This document shows, piece after piece, positions 53,790 to 62,563 of a stretch of DNA of 64,000 nt. Both the position numbers and the translations under genes were made by a program. How positions within the stretch are numbered: position 1 is the first letter of the stretch; every line of letters begins with the position of its first letter. Origin of the DNA: Nostoc sp. FACHB-152 (GTDB taxonomy: Bacteria; Cyanobacteriota; Cyanobacteriia; Cyanobacteriales; Nostocaceae); the NCBI RefSeq assembly GCF_014697475.1, contig NZ_JACJRV010000011.1, forward strand, positions 1 through 64,000, in the 5' to 3' direction. The notes below the pieces were generated by a model. That model was given only the letters and a program-made list of their open reading frames with translations, had not been told where the DNA came from and ran no database searches.

Positions 53790-54141
53790 GAACTGGCTGC
53801 TATGTAAGTTTTTAAAATGATATCCATAAATTTTTGTTTGCTAGGGTGAAGTCAATCTATCTAATCTGGTGGCGTTTGATTAGATAATAGTTGGCTCGAC
53901 CCTAGTTAGTCATTTTTCAAATCCTGTTGGGTGAAGAATACAATTATCCAGTTTCTAGCTATCAATAAGCTTTCCGTATATGTTGGTGTACGCAGATCAT
54001 AATAAATATTGAAAAAAAAATGCCAGTGTTTGAACCAAAACATGATAAGAAGTGATGCAATTATAAATTGCTGAGGTAAACTTGCAAGCAAAGTAATGCA
54101 AAATATTACTCAGCTGCTCTTCGGTCTGGGCATCACTCAAA
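53790..54141. other. Intergenic region before the large repeat protein
   Basis: 352 bases, no gene. Short minus-strand frames exist but lack protein character. The region should contain the promoter of the large repeat protein. Confidence 0.4.
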
Positions 54142-57100
54142 ATGGAACACTGGCAATTTCTAATCCAGAAACAGGGCGATCGCTCTTGGCACACCTTGGA
54201 ATCGCCACATATACAACTTTTGGAAGGTAGATACAGAGTTTTGGCTCGCTCTAACCTTCTTAATACTGATGTGGAAGTGCGCGTAACTCACTCTTCAACT
54301 CAAGAGGTTCCACCAAAACGGCGGATTCAAAAACAATCGCGGCGCACTAACTCAGAAGGTTTAATGGCTGTAATTCCCTTTACAAACTTTAAGTCGGGAA
54401 TATGGGAAATACGCTGCTCTGGCGATTTAATGTCAGATATTTTGGGTAAATCTTGGCAGTATAGTCTTCATTTACAAGTTTTATCTGAATTACCAATTCG
54501 AGAAGTAGGTAAATTAACGGGTGGGGACAATGTAGAGTCAAATTCTCTTGACTTTTTCATGCTCCAATTACCTTACCAGCAGAGTTCTCGTGAGCCAGAA
54601 AGGATCACTGGTACTAAATTACTATCTAACACAACAACAGATATTATTATTCCCACAGGAACGGAAACTAATACACCCAGCGTTTCATTTACTAGTGAAC
54701 TACATCATGAACTTGCTTTGAGCGCAGATGCTCACACTAACATATCAACACCAGAAGAAATCACAGACAGGGATGTAGTTACTCGTGAAGAACTATCTTT
54801 AACAAGCGATCGCACTTCTTCTACCACAGAAGAAATCACGGACAGCGATGTAGTTGCTTATGAAGAATTGTCTTTGGCAATCGATCGCACTTCTTCTACC
54901 ACAGAAGAAATCACGGACAGCGATGTAGTTGCTTATGAAGAATTGTCTTTGGCAAGCGATCGCACTTCTTCTACTACAGAAGAAATCACGGACAGCGATG
55001 TAGTTGCTTATGAAGAACTGGCTTTGACAAGCGATCGCACTTCTTCCGCCACAGAAGAAATCACGGACAGCGATGTAGATGTAGTTACTAGTGAAGAACT
55101 ATCTTTGGCAAGCGATCGCACTTCTTCTACCGCAGAGGAAATCACGGACAGCGATGTAGTTACTAGTGAAGAACTATCTTTGACAAGCGATCGCACTTCT
55201 TCTTTCACAGAGGAAATCACGGACAGCGATGTAGTTACTAGTGAAGAACTGGCTTTGGCAAGCGATCGCACTTCTTCTAACCCCACAGAGGAAGCTACTG
55301 ATAGTAATTTAGTTCCCAGGGAATTACCAAGTGAAGAACTCGATTTAGCAAGCAATTCTACTTTGTCCACCTCCACAGAGGAAACTATTGACAGCAATGT
55401 AGTTCCCAGGGAATTACCAAGTGAAGAACTCGATTTAGCAAGCAATTCTACTTTGTCCACCTCCACAGAGGAAACTATTGACAGCAATGTAGTTACTAAT
55501 GAGTGGAATACCGAACAAGAATATGCAATTATCGAGCAACCAGTGAGTCCGGTATGGCTTAAAGGTGAAACGGCAGAACAAATCTTGCAAAATTTAATGG
55601 ATCTAGCCTTGCCTAGTGAGGAATTACTCTTAGAGGATGAAGAGTTTGAAGAAGATTCAATAATACAACCAGCACCTCCACTACTGCTGACTTTAGAGCA
55701 AGAAAACTATATTGCTCGATGGGGTCAGGGACTGAGCATTAATGGCAGGGTAGAACTCCAGCTAAATACAGTTGATGATGAGTCACAATACGCCACAACT
55801 CTCTATGCATTGGAAGTCAGGATTGAACTGCGATCACCATTGAGTTCGGAAATACTGGCTCAAGTCAGGCAACCTTTAGCAGAGAATTTGTTGCCTTTGA
55901 CGATTCACTCTGCAATTAATATTCCTGTTGAATGCGAATCTAAACTCCTTCTAGGGGAACTCAGCTTATATGGCGCACTCACTGATTTTGGCGAAGTGAT
56001 GCTTTTAGCTAGTCGTTCTTTTACAATTATGGCGGATGTTACAGAGTTACTAGCAATTACAGCCATTGCTAAATCAAGTCAGCAAAACTTTTTAGCGAAT
56101 GGTGCATTATCAACTTCTGTTCTTAACCAAGAATCAGAAGCATCTGTAAGTTTAGGCTTAGAACTATTTAATCTAGTCAAAGCATCTCCCAACCAACTTC
56201 AAACTATTCTTCCGTCGCCAAACCAGCCTCTACCACCGCAAATTAATCTGCTCTCTTTCAAGAAATCCGAATTAGGAGATTTGCGATCGCCACAACTGCC
56301 AAAGCTACCAGCAATCCAAACTAGTGCGATCGCTTTTAGTGATCTGATGGCAGAAGTTCCCTTGCAAGAGCAGGAAGAATCTGAACAAAAGGATGAGGAG
56401 TGCATACCAGCCCCTACGACAGTTCCCCTAGCCCCAATTAACTTAGAACAGCTAGCGATTAAAAATCGTCGGTCAATACAGGAGAATACTTTTCCTTATC
56501 TAAAACGCCTCAAAACTTTACCTACTGAAACAACAGAAGTGACGGCTAATGTAGCAGATGAGTCTGAGATTTCTTTAGCTGAGGACTCGCCACAATTGTC
56601 TCCCATCACAGAACTGCCTTCTAATGTAGCGGATGAGTCTGAGATTTCTTTAACTGAGGACTCGCCACAATTAGCTCCAACAGATGCAGAGTATGAAAAT
56701 TTAGTAGAAGATGTAGAATTACCGGATGATTCTGTTGCAGAAATATTAGCTTCTCCCATTGCTGAAACAGTAGTTGAGCCTGTACCAGAAGTAGCCAAAC
56801 CACCAAGTTTGGCATTTAGTGATAATTCCATTACAAAACCAGCTGTGCCTATCAATTCTCAATTGATAGGCGAGGGTAATCCTTATTCATCACCCTTGAT
56901 CAGAAAATGGATGCAGAGCCAAGGATATTTCGTGCCTGAACCTCCGCCACCGCCAGTGCAATATCTGAGCCAAGAAACTGAGAATTCAGATTCAGAGCCT
57001 CAAAATACGTTTGTTGACGAGGAGCCGCTAGAGTCCAATTTAGAAATGTCAACGGTGGATACTGATTTGTGGTCAGAGCCAGATGTTACATCAGAAATGA

Positions 57101-57861
57101 GCCTTGACACAGAGGTAAGCGTAAGCGAAGAAAACCTCGGTTCAGAACTTTGGGGAGACTCAGAGGTAAGCGTAAGCGAAGAAAACCTCGGTTCAGAACT
57201 TTGGGGAGACTCAGAGACAATGATAATCACCGAGGAACCTGAAGATTTACAAGTTTCAGCAGAAAGCCCAACAGAAAATCTACCTCAAGAGGTTTCTACA
57301 TCTTCATTACAATTACCCCAGCTAGCCCTGAATCAAAAAATCAAAATACCACGAGCTTGGTTGGCACAAGAAATCGTTGTGGATGATACTGATAGTGAAT
57401 CGGAAGAGGGTGTTACTGAAAACCTACCTGTAGTACAAAAACAGCCTGCTATTTCGCCTGTGTCGAGTTCACTTGCTATGGATGGGGAAAATATTAAACC
57501 TTTACCCATTCCTCAACTACATATACCAGAAGGAGAGTTAGTTGCGGGTCAGTCTGTACGAGTCCGCGTAGAATTACCTGAAACCCTGCCACAAGTGGTT
57601 GTGAAGCTATGGATTGAGGATTGTCAAACTCGTGGATTGTTAGATGGTCCCCATTTGTTAAAAGACTTGTTACCTAACCGTTCTGGGGGTATGGAAGTGA
57701 TGACACAAATTAATATTCCTTTTGGCTGTGTAGAAATTCGCTTAGAAGCGATCGCTTTTAACACCTCCACCCAGCAAGAAAGTCACAAAGTCACTGTATT
57801 GCGAACTGTAATTCCTCCTGATTTGCCAAATTTGCAGGTCGATGAATTGCTGGGTATGTAA
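54142..57861 (+). CDS. Large acidic repeat protein, unknown
   Basis: This 1239-residue protein has conserved ends and a repetitive middle. Residues 1-125 form a globular domain (MEHWQFLIQKQGDRSWHTLE, GRYRVLARSNLLNTDVEVRV, GIWEIRCSGDLM). Residues 205-455 are acidic tandem repeats of about 25 residues, based on EEITDSDVVAYEELSLASDR. Around 525-660 there is a second folded region (GQGLSINGRVELQLN). More acidic and Pro-rich sequence with smaller duplications follows. The last 120 residues (IPEGELVAGQSVRVRVELPE, VVKLWIEDCQTRGLLDGP) are beta-rich. No signal peptide or membrane helix is seen. It may be a cytosolic scaffold; I know no function. It precedes psaI in the same direction and is probably transcribed separately. 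Confidence 0.75.
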   Translation: MEHWQFLIQKQGDRSWHTLESPHIQLLEGRYRVLARSNLLNTDVEVRVTHSSTQEVPPKRRIQKQSRRTNSEGLMAVIPFTNFKSGIWEIRCSGDLMSDILGKSWQYSLHLQVLSELPIREVGKLTGGDNVESNSLDFFMLQLPYQQSSREPERITGTKLLSNTTTDIIIPTGTETNTPSVSFTSELHHELALSADAHTNISTPEEITDRDVVTREELSLTSDRTSSTTEEITDSDVVAYEELSLAIDRTSSTTEEITDSDVVAYEELSLASDRTSSTTEEITDSDVVAYEELALTSDRTSSATEEITDSDVDVVTSEELSLASDRTSSTAEEITDSDVVTSEELSLTSDRTSSFTEEITDSDVVTSEELALASDRTSSNPTEEATDSNLVPRELPSEELDLASNSTLSTSTEETIDSNVVPRELPSEELDLASNSTLSTSTEETIDSNVVTNEWNTEQEYAIIEQPVSPVWLKGETAEQILQNLMDLALPSEELLLEDEEFEEDSIIQPAPPLLLTLEQENYIARWGQGLSINGRVELQLNTVDDESQYATTLYALEVRIELRSPLSSEILAQVRQPLAENLLPLTIHSAINIPVECESKLLLGELSLYGALTDFGEVMLLASRSFTIMADVTELLAITAIAKSSQQNFLANGALSTSVLNQESEASVSLGLELFNLVKASPNQLQTILPSPNQPLPPQINLLSFKKSELGDLRSPQLPKLPAIQTSAIAFSDLMAEVPLQEQEESEQKDEECIPAPTTVPLAPINLEQLAIKNRRSIQENTFPYLKRLKTLPTETTEVTANVADESEISLAEDSPQLSPITELPSNVADESEISLTEDSPQLAPTDAEYENLVEDVELPDDSVAEILASPIAETVVEPVPEVAKPPSLAFSDNSITKPAVPINSQLIGEGNPYSSPLIRKWMQSQGYFVPEPPPPPVQYLSQETENSDSEPQNTFVDEEPLESNLEMSTVDTDLWSEPDVTSEMSLDTEVSVSEENLGSELWGDSEVSVSEENLGSELWGDSETMIITEEPEDLQVSAESPTENLPQEVSTSSLQLPQLALNQKIKIPRAWLAQEIVVDDTDSESEEGVTENLPVVQKQPAISPVSSSLAMDGENIKPLPIPQLHIPEGELVAGQSVRVRVELPETLPQVVVKLWIEDCQTRGLLDGPHLLKDLLPNRSGGMEVMTQINIPFGCVEIRLEAIAFNTSTQQESHKVTVLRTVIPPDLPNLQVDELLGM
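54754..55490 (+). repeat. In-frame 75-bp tandem repeats with HIP1 in phase
   Basis: Seven units of 75-81 bases and two of 90 bases encode EEITDSDVV and SDRTSS blocks. GCGATCGC occurs at 54806, 54956, 55031, 55112, 55187 and 55262, with a one-base variant at 54881. The spacing is 75 bases except for one 81-base step where DV was duplicated. Confidence 0.9.
57110..57211 (+). repeat. Perfect 51-bp direct repeat
   Basis: Two identical 51-base copies in tandem encode SVSEENLGSELWGDSE twice. Identity at every base implies a recent duplication within the repeat-protein gene. Confidence 0.88.
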
Positions 57862-57971
57862 ACTCTAGTTTTACAGAACTGTGTTAAAAATCTTTAGAAT
57901 TTGAAAAAGACTGGCTGAATTTGCAGTAAGCTCATTTTGAATTGTAGTGTGATTTAACAGGAAACTTTACC

Positions 57972-58115
57972 ATGTCTACTGCATTTTTGCCTTACATTTT
58001 CGGCTATTCTGCTTCCTTCTTATCTGCTATCTTTGTTCCAGTTATTGGTTGGGTTGTTCCCATCGCAACATTCGCGTTTTTCTTTTTATACATTGAACGC
58101 GATGATATTGGTTAA
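57972..58115 (+). CDS. psaI: Photosystem I subunit VIII
   Basis: This 47-residue protein is PsaI: MSTAFLPYIFGYSASFL, then one membrane helix (FVPVIGWVVPIATFAFFFLY) and the C-terminal acidic IERDDIG. PsaI sits at the edge of photosystem I where it helps anchor PsaL for trimer or tetramer formation. The ATG is preceded by AGGAAACTTTACC. It is convergent with the psbEFLJ operon, and a hairpin terminator lies between them. The gene is too short for most ORF cut-offs. Confidence 0.92.
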   Translation: MSTAFLPYIFGYSASFLSAIFVPVIGWVVPIATFAFFFLYIERDDIG

Positions 58116-58197
58116 TTGAGAAATTATTTATAGGTAATTGGCAGCTACCGTTTTTACCAATTACCTATTAGTGGTTCTTAATTAATCCAAAACAATA

Positions 58198-58233
58198 CCG
58201 CCTATCTCAGTGAGACAGGCGGTTTGTTTTTCA
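58198..58233 (+). terminator. psaI terminator
   Basis: Stem CCGCCTATCTC/GAGACAGGCGG with one A-C mismatch (58198-58208 with 58212-58222), then TTTGTTTTT. It also lies beyond the end of psbJ on the other strand. Confidence 0.85.
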
Positions 58234-58294
58234 ATGCTGATTTCTAAACAAATGCTAGAAAATTCAGACTTTATATATAAAGTTCAAATCGCTG

Positions 58295-58417
58295 TTATAG
58301 CGAAGAACCGATTCCAGCGTAGGCTCCATAGAAGAAAATGCCTACAACAGTAATTACGCCTAAACCTGCGATTGTAGCTACAACCCACAGGGGAATTCTT
58401 CCAGTTCCTGCTGACAC
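58295..58417 (-). CDS. psbJ: Photosystem II protein J
   Basis: This 40-residue protein reads [40 protein letters not shown], with one membrane helix. PsbJ lies near cytochrome b559 and the QB channel and assists electron flow and assembly. The start codon is GTG (58417-58415); no ATG is available at the conserved N-terminus. It is the last gene of psbEFLJ, 71 bases after psbL. Confidence 0.92.
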   Translation of the reverse strand: MSAGTGRIPLWVVATIAGLGVITVVGIFFYGAYAGIGSSL

Positions 58418-58488
58418 AGATTTTCCTCCTCCCTTAACAACAAATCAACACAAATTAGATAAACAAAGTTTCACCAAAACTGTTCCAG

Positions 58489-58608
58489 TTAGTTAAAGAA
58501 GTAACTGGAAAATAGAATACCTAGAACAAAAACCAATAGCAATCCCAGGTATAAAGAAGTACGGTTAAGTTCAACCGGTTGATTATTGGGATTGGGCGTT
58601 CTTTCCAT
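58489..58608 (-). CDS. psbL: Photosystem II protein L
   Basis: This 39-residue single-helix protein contains [20 protein letters not shown] and ends LFSSYFFN. PsbL sits at the monomer interface of photosystem II and supports QA function. ATG 58608 follows the psbF stop by 9 bases with GGAGCAAATC in between as the ribosome site. Confidence 0.94.
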   Translation of the reverse strand: MERTPNPNNQPVELNRTSLYLGLLLVFVLGILFSSYFFN

Positions 58609-58617
58609 GATTTGCTC

Positions 58618-58755
58618 CTAGCGTTGAATAAATTGCATTGCGGCGATCGCGCCCAAGAAAAACACGGTTGGCACACCTAAGGTATGAACTGCCAGCCATC
58701 TAACTGTAAAAATTGGATAGGTAACTGGTTGATTGATGTTATTGCCGCTAGTCAT
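58618..58755 (-). CDS. psbF: Cytochrome b559 beta subunit
   Basis: This 45-residue protein has one helix and the heme-binding His in [11 protein letters not shown], ending AAMQFIQR. With PsbE it binds the b559 heme in photosystem II. A HIP1 site (GCGATCGC) is embedded in the coding sequence near the end. It starts 9 bases after psbE. Confidence 0.94.
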   Translation of the reverse strand: MTSGNNINQPVTYPIFTVRWLAVHTLGVPTVFFLGAIAAMQFIQR

Positions 58756-58764
58756 GATTTCAAA

Positions 58765-59013
58765 CTACTTTCCTATAAATTTTTCGACTTGCTGTTTAGC
58801 TTCATAACGATTCTTCACAATTGGCAATTCTTGCCGTGTTTGTGTGTAGTATTCGTTAGGGCGAGGTGTGCCAAATACATCATAAGCCAACCCGGTGCTA
58901 ACAAATAGCCAACCTGCAATAAATAATGCTGGGATGGTGATGCTGTGGATTACCCAGTAACGAACGCTGGTAATAATGTCCGAAAACGGACGCTCTCCAG
59001 TGGTACCTGACAT
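58765..59013 (-). CDS. psbE: Cytochrome b559 alpha subunit
   Basis: This 82-residue protein has the heme-ligand His in [13 protein letters not shown] and one membrane helix. The lumenal tail includes [20 protein letters not shown]. It is essential for photosystem II assembly. It is the first gene of psbEFLJ; the 112-base gap to ycf48 upstream should contain the operon promoter, although read-through from ycf48 is possible. Confidence 0.96.
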   Translation of the reverse strand: MSGTTGERPFSDIITSVRYWVIHSITIPALFIAGWLFVSTGLAYDVFGTPRPNEYYTQTRQELPIVKNRYEAKQQVEKFIGK

Positions 59014-59125
59014 TTAAATCCCTACCTTCACAAAGACTGTTATTGAGTTTATTATCCTACAAAGTTTAGAAAGAGTTACAAGTTGCAACGCTGTTCTCAT
59101 AAATCAAAATAAACCTTGCATAGGT

Positions 59126-60148
59126 CTAAGCTGCTTCTTGTTGAGTAGCTTTTTCCGCATCGGAGTTATACTTCAGCAAAACGCCGCGATCGCCGATAAT
59201 AAATCCTTGATCAGGTTTGAGAAAGACTATTTTATATAGATTAGCTGCAACTTCTTCTACATCACGGTCTTTTTCCCAAGTTTTGCCCCCATCGGTACTC
59301 CGCAGCAAGTTACCACTACCCCCACCTATCCAAATTTCTTCGGGTGTGCGCGAAGCTAAATCTAACAATCCCCAACTAGTGGATAACTCTGGATATAAAG
59401 CTTCTTGCCATTCTTCAGTGTTATTGGGTTCACTAAACTGTACTTGACCACCCCGTGCTAGTAGCCACAGTTGTCCATTCTCCTTGAACCCCATATTTTC
59501 TACCCGCCGCGAACTATTGCGGTTATGGGGTACCCATGCAGTTTGTCCTGGTTCCCAAGTTGAGTAAAAGCTACCCTTGGCGGAAACAGCTACATATTTG
59601 CCATCAGCAGAACGTTGCATATTCCGTACCACACCGACAGCTGCTTCTACTTGGGCTTTCCAGTTTAGTCCGCCATCTGTAGTTTTGTAGATTGCGCCCA
59701 CATCAGTAGCCATTTCAGCTGAGTTAGCTCCTAATGCGTAAACGGCAATGGGATTACCTGGTAACTTTTCGCTCAAAGGAATCCGCGACCAAGAACGACC
59801 TTCATCACTAGTATGCAGCAGTAGCGAAGGTTCACCGACAATCCAGCCTTCTTTGCCAGAAAAACTTACTGAGTCAAAGCGATACCTAGAATCATCCAGT
59901 TCTAAGGTTAAGGGTTGCCAATTTTTACCACCGTCTTTGGTTTCTAAAAGAGTGGCGTTGCTACCTACTAAAAAACCATGCTGAGGATCTTGAGTAAAAG
60001 CAATATCCAATAACTTCTCGTTGGTTGGCAAAGTAATAATTTCCCAAGGATTGAAGCTTGTGGAAGGCACTTTGCTACAACCTATACATAAAACAACTAC
60101 TATCAAAAAGGCAATTATGCGTTGCCAACTTCTCAGGATGGGATGCAT
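59126..60148 (-). CDS. ycf48: Photosystem II assembly factor Ycf48
   Basis: This 340-residue lipoprotein-like protein has a signal (FLIVVVLCIGCSKVP) and a seven-bladed propeller with BNR-type units such as LLETKDGGKNWQPL, LLHTSDEGRSWSRIP, IYKTTDGGLNWKAQ and LLRSTDGGKTWEKD. Ycf48 (HCF136 in plants) binds precursor D1 during assembly of the photosystem II reaction centre, at the membrane on the lumenal side. It lies between rubA and psbEFLJ, an order conserved in cyanobacteria that groups assembly factors with early subunits. Confidence 0.95.
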   Translation of the reverse strand: MHPILRSWQRIIAFLIVVVLCIGCSKVPSTSFNPWEIITLPTNEKLLDIAFTQDPQHGFLVGSNATLLETKDGGKNWQPLTLELDDSRYRFDSVSFSGKEGWIVGEPSLLLHTSDEGRSWSRIPLSEKLPGNPIAVYALGANSAEMATDVGAIYKTTDGGLNWKAQVEAAVGVVRNMQRSADGKYVAVSAKGSFYSTWEPGQTAWVPHNRNSSRRVENMGFKENGQLWLLARGGQVQFSEPNNTEEWQEALYPELSTSWGLLDLASRTPEEIWIGGGSGNLLRSTDGGKTWEKDRDVEEVAANLYKIVFLKPDQGFIIGDRGVLLKYNSDAEKATQQEAA

Positions 60149-60237
60149 CTGTATTTCTTAGTGGTTTCTAAATTCGTTGAGGTTTTACCTTAAGAGTTGC
60201 GATCGCTCTCTAAAATAGGTAAAAAAGATAGCGGGTC

Positions 60238-60573
60238 TTATTGTAAGCCGTAAAGACTGATAAAAAACAAGAAAGCCAGAGCCAAAGCCCCGAAAATTAA
60301 GATATTCTTTTGACCTGGGGTGAGCTTGTTCACACCCAAGCCATAACCGAGATTTTCTTTAAAACCTGATGCTGTACCAGAGGGGCCGATATTGGCAAAA
60401 GCAGTTTTCTTGGCACTACAAACTGGACACTTCCAATTTACAGGCAGATCTGTAAACAGTGTCCCTGAAGGAATATCATGCTTATCGTCTCCCTTCTCAG
60501 GTTCATAAACATAACCGCAGGCGCGACACTCATAGCGGTCTAACGCCGGAGTCTCAACAGCTTGTTCGCTCAT
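60238..60573 (-). CDS. rubA: Membrane-anchored rubredoxin
   Basis: This 111-residue protein has a rubredoxin fold with the two iron-ligand pairs CRACGYVY (about residues 16-22) and CPVCSAKK (about 49-56). A flexible linker follows, then a C-terminal membrane helix (ILIFGALALAFLFFISLYG). This membrane-bound type is specific to oxygenic phototrophs and is required for photosystem assembly. It lies 89 bases upstream of ycf48 on the same strand and diverges from ndhC. Confidence 0.94.
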   Translation of the reverse strand: MSEQAVETPALDRYECRACGYVYEPEKGDDKHDIPSGTLFTDLPVNWKCPVCSAKKTAFANIGPSGTASGFKENLGYGLGVNKLTPGQKNILIFGALALAFLFFISLYGLQ

Positions 60574-60769
60574 GGCTAAGGTCTCCCAGAGGGGAATTAT
60601 TAAATATACGTTAAAAATTATGACATAACTGTTAGACTTTTCTATCAGTTCTAGAAACGAATCAAATACTTGAAATCCGTCTGTTTCCCAGATTTCAGAA
60701 AAGCCTAAAAGATATAATGTAAAAGAAACGAAGAGCCTTATTTACACCATATAGCGGTAGAAATTCATT

Positions 60770-61132
60770 GTGTTTGTCCTTAGCGGTTACGAGTACTTTC
60801 TGGGCTTCTTAATCATTTGTAGCCTAGTGCCTGCCTTAGCACTTTCTGCTTCCAAGCTTCTCAGACCCACTGGTAACAGCCTGGAACGCCGCACCACCTA
60901 CGAATCCGGGATGGAACCTATTGGAGGAGCCTGGATTCAGTTCAACATTCGCTACTATATGTTTGCCCTGGTTTTCGTCGTCTTTGACGTGGAAACTGTG
61001 TTTTTGTATCCTTGGGCGGTAGCTTTCCACCGTTTAGGGCTATTAGCCTTCATTGAGGCACTAATTTTTATTGCAATTCTTGTAATTGCCTTAGTTTACG
61101 CATGGCGTAAAGGAGCTTTGGAATGGTCTTGA
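60770..61132 (+). CDS. ndhC: NDH-1 subunit 3
   Basis: This 120-residue membrane subunit of the photosynthetic NDH-1 complex has three helices. It carries the family line [20 protein letters not shown], and [19 protein letters not shown] near the quinone site. The start is GTG 60770. It overlaps ndhK by 10 bases; the three-gene operon ndhC-ndhK-ndhJ serves respiration and cyclic electron flow in thylakoids. Confidence 0.96.
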   Translation: MFVLSGYEYFLGFLIICSLVPALALSASKLLRPTGNSLERRTTYESGMEPIGGAWIQFNIRYYMFALVFVVFDVETVFLYPWAVAFHRLGLLAFIEALIFIAILVIALVYAWRKGALEWS

Positions 61133-61857
61133 ATTCTGATTTAAGCACCCAAAATAAAGAGCGAATCATCAACCCAATTGAGCGTCCCACAATCACTCAA
61201 GACCTTTCAGAAAACGTTATTTTGACAACCGTTGATGACCTCTACAACTGGGCTAGGCTTTCGAGTCTGTGGCCTTTGCTGTTTGGTACAGCTTGCTGCT
61301 TTATTGAGTTCGCAGCGTTAATTGGTTCTCGTTTTGACTTTGACCGCTTCGGGCTAATTCCCCGTTCTAGTCCCCGTCAAGCTGACTTGATTATTACAGC
61401 CGGAACAATCACCATGAAGATGGCTCCTCAGTTGGTGCGTCTTTATGAGCAAATGCCTGAGCCGAAGTACGTGATTGCTATGGGAGCTTGTACAATTACT
61501 GGCGGGATGTTCAGCGTCGATTCTCCCACTGCTGTACGCGGAGTTGATAAATTGATTCCGGTGGATGTGTACTTACCTGGTTGTCCTCCCCGTCCAGAAG
61601 CGATTATTGATGCGATCATTAAGCTGCGGAAGAAAATCGCTAATGATTCCATGCAAGAACGCGCTCAAATCAAGCAAACCCACCGCTTTTACAGTACGAC
61701 TCATAACTTGAAGCCAGTAGAAGAAATTTTAACTGGTAAGTATATGCAGTCAGAAACTCGCTTCACTCCACCTAAAGAATTGGCAGAAGCTATCGGTTTA
61801 CCTGTACCACCTGCGCTACTAACTTCACCAACCAAGGAGGAACTGAACCGTGGCTGA
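61123..61857 (+). CDS. ndhK: NDH-1 subunit K (iron-sulfur N2)
   Basis: This 244-residue peripheral-arm subunit has the N2 cluster ligands in [11 protein letters not shown] (adjacent Cys pair), [11 protein letters not shown] and [11 protein letters not shown]. The N2 cluster passes electrons to plastoquinone. The C-terminal extension after residue 190 is typical of cyanobacteria. ATG 61123 overlaps the end of ndhC by 10 bases, and the stop overlaps ndhJ by 8. Confidence 0.97.
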   Translation: MVLNSDLSTQNKERIINPIERPTITQDLSENVILTTVDDLYNWARLSSLWPLLFGTACCFIEFAALIGSRFDFDRFGLIPRSSPRQADLIITAGTITMKMAPQLVRLYEQMPEPKYVIAMGACTITGGMFSVDSPTAVRGVDKLIPVDVYLPGCPPRPEAIIDAIIKLRKKIANDSMQERAQIKQTHRFYSTTHNLKPVEEILTGKYMQSETRFTPPKELAEAIGLPVPPALLTSPTKEELNRG

Positions 61858-62377
61858 TGAAGAAACTAAACCAGTACCAGCAGCAGAAGATGCCATAGTT
61901 CCAGCTGGGCCTATTTCTCAGTGGTTAGCAGAAAATGGCTTTGACCATGAAACTTTAGCCCCTGATAAAAACGGGGTAGAGATAATTAAGGTCGGGCCAG
62001 AATTTTTGCTCCCTATCGCTACAGCTTTGTATGCTTATGGTTTTAATTATCTTCAGTTTCAAGGTGGGATTGACCTTGGGCCTGGACAGGATTTGGTCAG
62101 TGTATATCACTTAATTAAGGTTAGTGATAATGCTGATAAGCCGGAAGAAGTGCGAGTTAAGGTATTCTTGCCACGGGAGAATCCCAGAGTGCCTTCAGTG
62201 TACTGGATTTGGAAAACTGCCGACTGGCAAGAACGTGAAAGTTACGATATGTTCGGCATTATCTACGAAGGACACCCAAATCTGAAGCGGCTTTTGATGC
62301 CGGAAGATTGGGTGGGTTGGCCTTTGCGGAAAGATTACGTCTCGCCTGATTTTTACGAGTTGCAAGACGCTTATTAG
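61850..62377 (+). CDS. ndhJ: NDH-1 subunit J
   Basis: This 175-residue peripheral-arm subunit (NuoC/30-kDa type) contains [40 protein letters not shown] and [15 protein letters not shown]. It contacts NdhH and NdhK. The start is GTG 61850, inside the ndhK end. A strong terminator follows at 62424. Confidence 0.96.
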   Translation: MADEETKPVPAAEDAIVPAGPISQWLAENGFDHETLAPDKNGVEIIKVGPEFLLPIATALYAYGFNYLQFQGGIDLGPGQDLVSVYHLIKVSDNADKPEEVRVKVFLPRENPRVPSVYWIWKTADWQERESYDMFGIIYEGHPNLKRLLMPEDWVGWPLRKDYVSPDFYELQDAY

Positions 62378-62423
62378 GTAGTGCTGAATGTTATTTGGTG
62401 AGAATTTTGATATCTCATCTCTA

Positions 62424-62461
62424 ACCCCTCTCCGGCGGCGGAGGGGGGTATTGTTTTTTTT
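62424..62461 (+). terminator. ndhCKJ operon terminator
   Basis: An 11-bp GC-rich stem with one U-G pair (62424-62434 with 62439-62449) and a 4-nt loop, followed by ATTG and eight T residues. Confidence 0.9.
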
Positions 62462-62563
62462 AACGCGGAGTTTTTTTTGCGGAGGTTGGCGCGGAGGGGC
62501 GCGGAGTTTAATTTGTGCTTTTGCGTGGATGGGTAATGATATGAATAGTTAAGTTGTACAGTA

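Noticed and set aside
55008-55487. 159-codon minus-strand frame
   Set aside because: Shadow of the tandem repeats in the large acidic protein gene.
54754-55490. CRISPR-like regular repeats
   Set aside because: The units are in-frame protein repeats without unique spacers; no cas genes are present.
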